Positions 5,995 through 7,075 of a stretch of DNA of 7,075 nt are shown piece by piece. The notes under the pieces are model-generated. The model was not told the DNA's origin. It saw nothing but the letters and a program-made list of their open reading frames with translations, and made no database searches. The position numbers were made by a program, and so were the translations under genes. Origin of the DNA: Clostridia bacterium (GTDB lineage Bacteria; Bacillota; Clostridia; Oscillospirales; QAKW01); assembly GCA_017442025.1 (NCBI GenBank), contig JAFSBD010000003.1, positions 1 through 7,075 of the forward strand. The letters are read 5' to 3'. Positions within the stretch are counted from its first letter, which is position 1, and each line of letters starts with the position of its first letter.

Positions 5995-6147
5995 ATGAAA
6001 TCCAAAGAAAAGAAAGACGTTATCCCCTATTATAGCACGTTACCCATGCTCCAGGCAGATCATAAAACCAAGGATGCAAAGGTAACCATTCCCCAGGACG
6101 ATGATGTCAAGATTACCCGAGGATGGAGTGAAGACCTCAAACTTTAA
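5995..6147 (+). CDS. Small hypothetical protein (50 residues)
   Basis: A short open frame starting MKSKEKKDVIPYYSTLP and ending GWSEDLKL. It has a very strong ribosome site, AGGAGG (5981-5986), 8 nt before the ATG, and its stop is followed directly by an intrinsic terminator. It is soluble, charged and without a membrane segment. The C-terminal half (VTIPQDDDVKITRGW) vaguely recalls the small clostridial DUF3787 / CDIF630_02480-type spore surface proteins, which end in a conserved proline-valine-tryptophan pattern. This is a weak recollection, not an assignment. It lies 65 nt after the SulP gene. The sequence CATAATA (5973-5979) looks like a sigma-G -10, but no properly spaced -35 was found. 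CCTC (5967-5970) could pair with GAGG at the ribosome site. Confidence 0.75.
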   Translation: MKSKEKKDVIPYYSTLPMLQADHKTKDAKVTIPQDDDVKITRGWSEDLKL

Positions 6148-6174
6148 AAAACCGACCCACTTGGGTCGGTTTTT
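6147..6174 (+). terminator. Intrinsic terminator after the 50-codon gene
   Basis: AAAAACCGACCC (6147-6158), loop ACTT, GGGTCGGTTTTT (6163-6174). A GC-rich stem followed directly by five Ts and more T-rich sequence. It should close the SulP transcript. Confidence 0.93.
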
Positions 6175-6192
6175 ATTTATTTTTAAATTTTA

Positions 6193-6223
6193 TTCACACA
6201 TTTTGAAAAAAGTATGTTATAAT
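6193..6223 (+). promoter_or_regulatory. Extended -10 promoter of the small membrane protein gene
   Basis: TGTTATAAT at 6215-6223 is a perfect extended -10 (TGn-TATAAT). The best -35 is TTCACA (6193-6198) with a 19-nt spacer, which is weak but tolerable with an extended -10. Confidence 0.65.
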
Positions 6224-6253
6224 AATAAGCAATTCACATCGGAGGGTCTGATC

Positions 6254-6598
6254 ATGGCTAAAAAACAAACTAAAATGACGCGCGTAGAAATCTTAGATAC
6301 CGTTATCCCCATCTTTGTAGCCTGCTGGGTGATGGTCTTTGCCTATATTGCCCTTTTTAATGAGAGCGGACTTCTTGCCAAGCTTACCGTTGCCCCTATC
6401 CTTATTTTATATGGGCTGTATTTGATCGGAAGCGCCATTTATTGCTATAAGGAAGTAGAGTTCCTCAAGGCAATGGAGCGCGACTATTACGAGGCCGAAA
6501 AACGCCACCGCAACAAGCCGGCTAAACTAAGCAAAAACAAATTGATCACAGCCGCCGCCTTGTTTCTCTTCTCTATTTTTCTTTTCATCTTCTTATAA
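6254..6598 (+). CDS. Small three-helix membrane protein, function unknown
   Basis: 114 residues. Hydrophobic segments lie at about 16-35, 44-65 and 97-113. A basic N-terminus (MAKKQTKMTR) and a charged loop at 66-96 (KAMERDYYEAEKRHRNKPAKLSKNK) suggest that the N-terminus and this loop are cytoplasmic by the positive-inside rule. No catalytic motif or family is recognised. I start at ATG 6254 because GGAGG (6241-6245) is 8 nt upstream and the promoter and previous terminator lie between here and the earlier in-frame start at 6101. The gene is a single-cistron unit, with its own promoter and a hairpin directly downstream. Confidence 0.85.
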   Translation: MAKKQTKMTRVEILDTVIPIFVACWVMVFAYIALFNESGLLAKLTVAPILILYGLYLIGSAIYCYKEVEFLKAMERDYYEAEKRHRNKPAKLSKNKLITAAALFLFSIFLFIFL

Positions 6599-6606
6599 AA
6601 TGGAAA

Positions 6607-6635
6607 TCCCGAATGCAATTGCATTCGGGAGTTTT
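6607..6635. terminator. Hairpin terminator between convergent genes
   Basis: TCCCGAATGC (6607-6616), loop AATT, GCATTCGGGA (6621-6630), a perfect 10-bp stem. It is followed by GTTTT on the plus strand and TTTCCATTTT on the minus strand. The T runs are short, but the location after the membrane protein gene fits. It may also serve the opposing gene, whose stop is 76 nt away. The remaining 6636-6705 holds only weak small palindromes. Confidence 0.75.
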
Positions 6636-6705
6636 GGATCATAAAGAACTCTTTATTTCTTGCTGTTCAAGAACAAAGTAACAACTCATTGATAGAGCTG
6701 ATTTT

Positions 6706-7065
6706 TTACCATTTTTTAGGATAGTATTTTCCATCAATGCATTCAAAATCTTCCTCAACTAATTTAAAGTATCTTGAATTGAATGCTTTTACAATACATT
6801 CATTTTCTCCCCGTTTTGAGATCATGAGATAAAATTTATCTCCGGGTTTTGAGAAGAATACCGCAAAATAATTCGCCTCTAATTTCTCAGGCTCTTTTGT
6901 GCTTAATAATTTGATTCGATGGGTTCCATTGTGTGAAAATTTAATATCATAATCATAGTGCTTCGGCATATGACGGCCTATCGCATAAATAGTATTTACG
7001 ACTGCTTTCTTCTCCTGCACACTTAAAAATACATCTTCAACAATGTAATAATCGTCATCATTCAT
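6706..7065 (-). CDS. Hypothetical protein, AT-rich orphan
   Basis: 119 residues, not recognised. Starts MNDDDYYIVEDVFLSVQEKK and ends DGKYYPKKW. No signal peptide or membrane helix. Alternating hydrophobic and charged residues around 40-115 suggest a mainly beta fold (inference). GC is about one third by hand count, well below the roughly half GC of the other genes, which could mean recent acquisition. The ribosome site is poor: TAAAGGGATT directly precedes the ATG, and the promoter lies outside the window. The continuous frame and its sensible end support a real gene, but the upstream context is missing, so a longer start cannot be fully excluded. Confidence 0.7.
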   Translation of the reverse strand: MNDDDYYIVEDVFLSVQEKKAVVNTIYAIGRHMPKHYDYDIKFSHNGTHRIKLLSTKEPEKLEANYFAVFFSKPGDKFYLMISKRGENECIVKAFNSRYFKLVEEDFECIDGKYYPKKW

Positions 7066-7075
7066 AATCCCTTTA

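Noticed and set aside
6101..6253. N-terminal extension of the small membrane protein
   Set aside because: It would overlap the 50-codon gene, run through a strong terminator and ignore the promoter and GGAGG directly before 6254.
6664..6675. TGTTCAAGAACA palindrome as a second LexA site
   Set aside because: It has the half-sites in the wrong order (GTTC-N2-GAAC) and no promoter nearby.

Overview
The window looks like a chromosomal segment of a low-to-medium GC Gram-positive anaerobe, most likely a Clostridia-type Bacillota (inference). The evidence is strong GGAGG ribosome sites, sigma-A type promoters with 17-nt spacers, a Gram-positive (Bacillus-type) LexA box, a DivIVA-family coiled-coil protein, a Bacillota-type DinB polymerase and a SulP transporter. 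Base composition is roughly half GC over the main genes and clearly lower (about one third GC by hand count) in the last gene.

Layout. (1) 22-1638, minus: a class B penicillin-binding protein. Its reading frame is continuous except for one in-frame TAA at 1120-1122, which separates the membrane anchor and dimerisation part from the complete transpeptidase domain. (2) 1639-1754: divergent intergenic region with a near-consensus promoter and a perfect GAAC-N4-GTTC SOS box. (3) 1755-3008, plus: dinB, a Y-family translesion polymerase, clearly placed under LexA control. (4) 3003-3044: a bidirectional terminator that overlaps the stop codons of dinB and of the convergent divIVA-like gene (3044-3754, minus). 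(5) 3755-3873: face-to-face promoters for the divIVA-like gene and for tRNA-Arg(CCG) at 3874-3950. (6) 3942-4199: an unusual structured region after the tRNA. It has a 19-bp hairpin that begins in the tRNA CCA end, several further hairpins, and a 23-nt near-copy of the tRNA 3' end in inverted orientation about 200 bp downstream. (7) 4271-5929, plus: SulP anion transporter with a STAS domain, followed by a 50-codon gene (5995-6147) and a terminator. (8) 6254-6598, plus: a 114-residue three-helix membrane protein with its own promoter. (9) 6706-7065, minus: an AT-rich orphan gene of unknown function.

The genes do not form one pathway. They are short, independently promoted units: cell-wall synthesis, SOS mutagenesis, polar/division scaffolding, translation and anion transport. 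I see no phage, transposase, CRISPR or obvious defence system. The two places that most deserve a second look are the interrupted PBP and the repeat structure downstream of the tRNA. I do not claim a new system here; the tRNA-adjacent element is the best candidate for something undescribed.
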